Shown here: positions 3,992-5,597 of the stretch, piece by piece | Numbering within the stretch: the stretch's first letter is position 1 | Layout of the letters: the number at the start of each line of letters is the position of its first letter | Source of the DNA: Opitutales bacterium | GTDB lineage: Bacteria > Verrucomicrobiota > Verrucomicrobiia > Opitutales > Opitutaceae | Assembly (NCBI GenBank): GCA_021772595.1 | Contig: JAJFLS010000689.1 | Span: 1 to 5,597, forward strand | Direction of reading: 5' to 3' | DNA: 5,597 nt | Made by a program: the position numbers and the translations under genes | Notes under the pieces: model-generated | Databases searched by the model: none | What the model saw: the letters and a program-made list of their open reading frames with translations, nothing else | Told to the model about the DNA's origin: nothing

Positions 3992-5597
3992 GTGACCCGA
4001 TCTTCTCTTTTAGCTCTATTGGTTTGCTCTCCATTGCTTTTGCTCTGGCTTGGTTGTACGACAACCGCTCGTCAGAAAAAGGCGGATAAGGCTGTCTATA
4101 AAATCGTAGCTCAGGTTGAGGAGGATATTTTTGGAAGCGCGTCAAATTTCTCCATCAATACGCCATACTCGGGAAGAAAACCGTCAGACATCTCAGTAGA
4201 TGAGATTTTCGCGGATCGCGAAGGCCGGGTCAGTAAAACCTTGAATATCGATGGAGCGATCGACCTGGGGGTCCTTCAAAACCGCCAGTACCAAGCCCAA
4301 AAAGAGCAGCTGTACCTGACGGCGCTTTCGCTCACCGGCGAACGGTACGCGTTCGACCCTCAATTTTTTGCCAGGTCCAACGCGGTCCGCTCTCGGTCTG
4401 CCGATGGCGAAGACAGCGAATCTGCCAGTAGCGACCTCGGCGTCGGTCTGTTGCTGACGACAGGGGCAAATATCAGCATCAATATAGCGAATGATCTGCT
4501 TCGTTTTCTGACAGGCAATCCAAGGAAGTCAGCCACCTCGACTTTGAGCTTTAGCGTGTTTCAACCGATTCTGCGAGGCGCCGGGCGCAAGGTGGCAGCC
4601 GAGCAGCTCACGCAAGCGGAACGCGATGTGATCTATTCTATTCGCGATTTCAGCCACTTCCAAAATGAGTTCACGGCGGATATTACGATCGATTACTTTC
4701 GTTTGCTTCAGCAGAAGGATACAATCTACAATGAGTATAATAACTACCAGTCTCGGATCGCGGCTACGCGTTATTTACGGGCTCGGGCGGTGGATCGTGA
4801 GAAAGCGCTCGACGTTAATCAGGCAGAGCAAGCGGAACTGTCATCAAAAAATAGATACATAAACGCTATTGTTCGCTATCGGAATTCGTTGGACCAATTT
4901 AAGATCACTCTGGGGCTTCCACAAACGGTAGACCTCCAATTGACGGACGAGGAAATGGAGAACTTGCAGGAAGCGGGTCTCATTTTGCTGTCGCCTGATT
5001 CTGAGCAGGCATTCCAGATTGCAATTGAGCGTCGTTTGCCCCTTCTCAATTCCATTGATCAATTCGAAGATGCTCAGCGCAAAGTTCGCGTGGCAGCGAG
5101 CGGATTGAAGATGGAGCTGGGAATTTCAGCGAATGCATCGGTCGATAGCGAAGGGCCTTCTAACTACAACGAATTCGACTTCGACCGGGTCAGGCGGTCG
5201 GCGGGAATCCAAATCGATCTTCCATTGGATCGCTTGAGAGAGCGCAATACCTATCGAGCATCTTTGATCAGGTTTGAATCTGAGCTTCGCAGTTTGAGTC
5301 TTACTCTGGATGACTTACGCTCCAGCATAAGCGAAAATCTACGGGAATTGGAGCGTCTGAAGCAAAACTACCAAATCCAAACAAACGCTGTAATGCTGGC
5401 GGAGAAACAGGTTTCAGGGGCGCAATTGTCTATAGAATCGGGAAATGCCATTTACAGAGACCTCGAAGAGGCGCAAGATGACCTCATCGCCGCCCAGAAC
5501 GCACAGACGGCCGGATTGGTCGATTACCTCGAATCTCGCTTGAATTTTCTCTTGGAGCTTGGAGTTCTAGATACGCAAACCAATCGATATTGGCTAA
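3992..5597 (+). CDS. TolC-family outer-membrane efflux lipoprotein, partial (C-terminus beyond right edge)
   Basis: From GTG 3992 the frame is open for 535 codons to the edge; an in-frame TGA at 3971-3973 limits how far upstream the start can be. Residues 1-22 form a lipoprotein signal (LLALLVCSPLLLLWLGC, lipidated Cys22, Thr at +2), so it is probably anchored in the outer membrane like OprM/NodT-type TolC relatives. Two TolC-type repeats are visible. The first has IDGAIDLGVLQNRQYQAQKE (86-105), strand-rich 120-195 with FQPILRGAGRK (190-200), then long helices 203-310 (QAERDVIYSIRDF, YFRLLQQKD, YLRARAVDREKALDVNQAE) to LGLP. The second has AFQIAIERRLPLLNSIDQFEDAQRKVRVAA (340-369), a strand region with IDLPLDRLRERNTYRASLI (408-426), and helices 430-524 to ELGVL. 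Such proteins form the trimeric outer-membrane duct of RND, ABC or type I export systems; partner adaptor and pump genes would be expected downstream but are not in view. Family lengths suggest it is nearly complete here. Confidence 0.9.
   Translation, partial: MTRSSLLALLVCSPLLLLWLGCTTTARQKKADKAVYKIVAQVEEDIFGSASNFSINTPYSGRKPSDISVDEIFADREGRVSKTLNIDGAIDLGVLQNRQYQAQKEQLYLTALSLTGERYAFDPQFFARSNAVRSRSADGEDSESASSDLGVGLLLTTGANISINIANDLLRFLTGNPRKSATSTLSFSVFQPILRGAGRKVAAEQLTQAERDVIYSIRDFSHFQNEFTADITIDYFRLLQQKDTIYNEYNNYQSRIAATRYLRARAVDREKALDVNQAEQAELSSKNRYINAIVRYRNSLDQFKITLGLPQTVDLQLTDEEMENLQEAGLILLSPDSEQAFQIAIERRLPLLNSIDQFEDAQRKVRVAASGLKMELGISANASVDSEGPSNYNEFDFDRVRRSAGIQIDLPLDRLRERNTYRASLIRFESELRSLSLTLDDLRSSISENLRELERLKQNYQIQTNAVMLAEKQVSGAQLSIESGNAIYRDLEEAQDDLIAAQNAQTAGLVDYLESRLNFLLELGVLDTQTNRYWL

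Noticed and set aside
3987..3995. ATG-AAG-TGA mini-frame overlapping the TolC GTG
   Set aside because: The Shine-Dalgarno is one base away, too close to serve this ATG; overlap is likely incidental.

Overview
The window looks like chromosomal DNA from a Planctomycetota/Verrucomicrobiota-type bacterium, at moderate GC. Three things suggest this. There is a Planctomycete-type cytochrome protein of the DUF1587/DUF1592 class. There is an exported formylglycine-type sulfatase with an EF-hand and Gly/Arg-rich tail. There is also a TolC-family outer-membrane protein with the 'QPILRGAGR' segment common in these phyla. The phylum call is inference from protein style; no rRNA or other marker gene is present.

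Layout, left to right. (1) 1-752, minus strand: the N-terminal 250 residues of a secreted c-type cytochrome/DUF1587-family protein, cut by the left edge. (2) 753-1433: a 681-bp divergent intergenic region. It holds a cluster of GC-rich palindromes (929-1094) resembling REP/BIME or MITE repeats, a coding-like but unrecognised stretch (about 1150-1286), and two small hairpins just upstream of the next gene. (3) 1434-3113, plus strand: a complete exported sulfatase with a variant active-site motif (CSTTR) and a C-terminal tail of Gly/Arg-rich, EF-hand pair, Gly/Arg-rich segments. (4) 3168-3659, minus strand, convergent with the sulfatase: a small lipoprotein resembling the CC0125/CC1285 family. 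(5) 3660-3991: a divergent intergenic region with several short inverted repeats and no confident gene. (6) 3992-5597, plus strand: a TolC-like outer-membrane efflux lipoprotein that starts with GTG and runs off the right edge after 535 codons.

No operon can be shown: neighbouring genes alternate in strand. The common theme is the cell envelope. All four proteins carry export signals (two Sec-type signal peptides, two lipoboxes). The cytochrome-like protein and the sulfatase belong to families expanded in polysaccharide-degrading planctomycetes and verrucomicrobia. The TolC protein would be the outer-membrane duct of a tripartite pump or secretion system whose other parts would lie beyond the right edge. 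I see no CRISPR, phage, defence or biosynthetic system. The most unusual items are the palindrome cluster with mutually exclusive pairings, the sulfatase tail and its active-site variant, and the inverted repeats between the lipoprotein and TolC genes.
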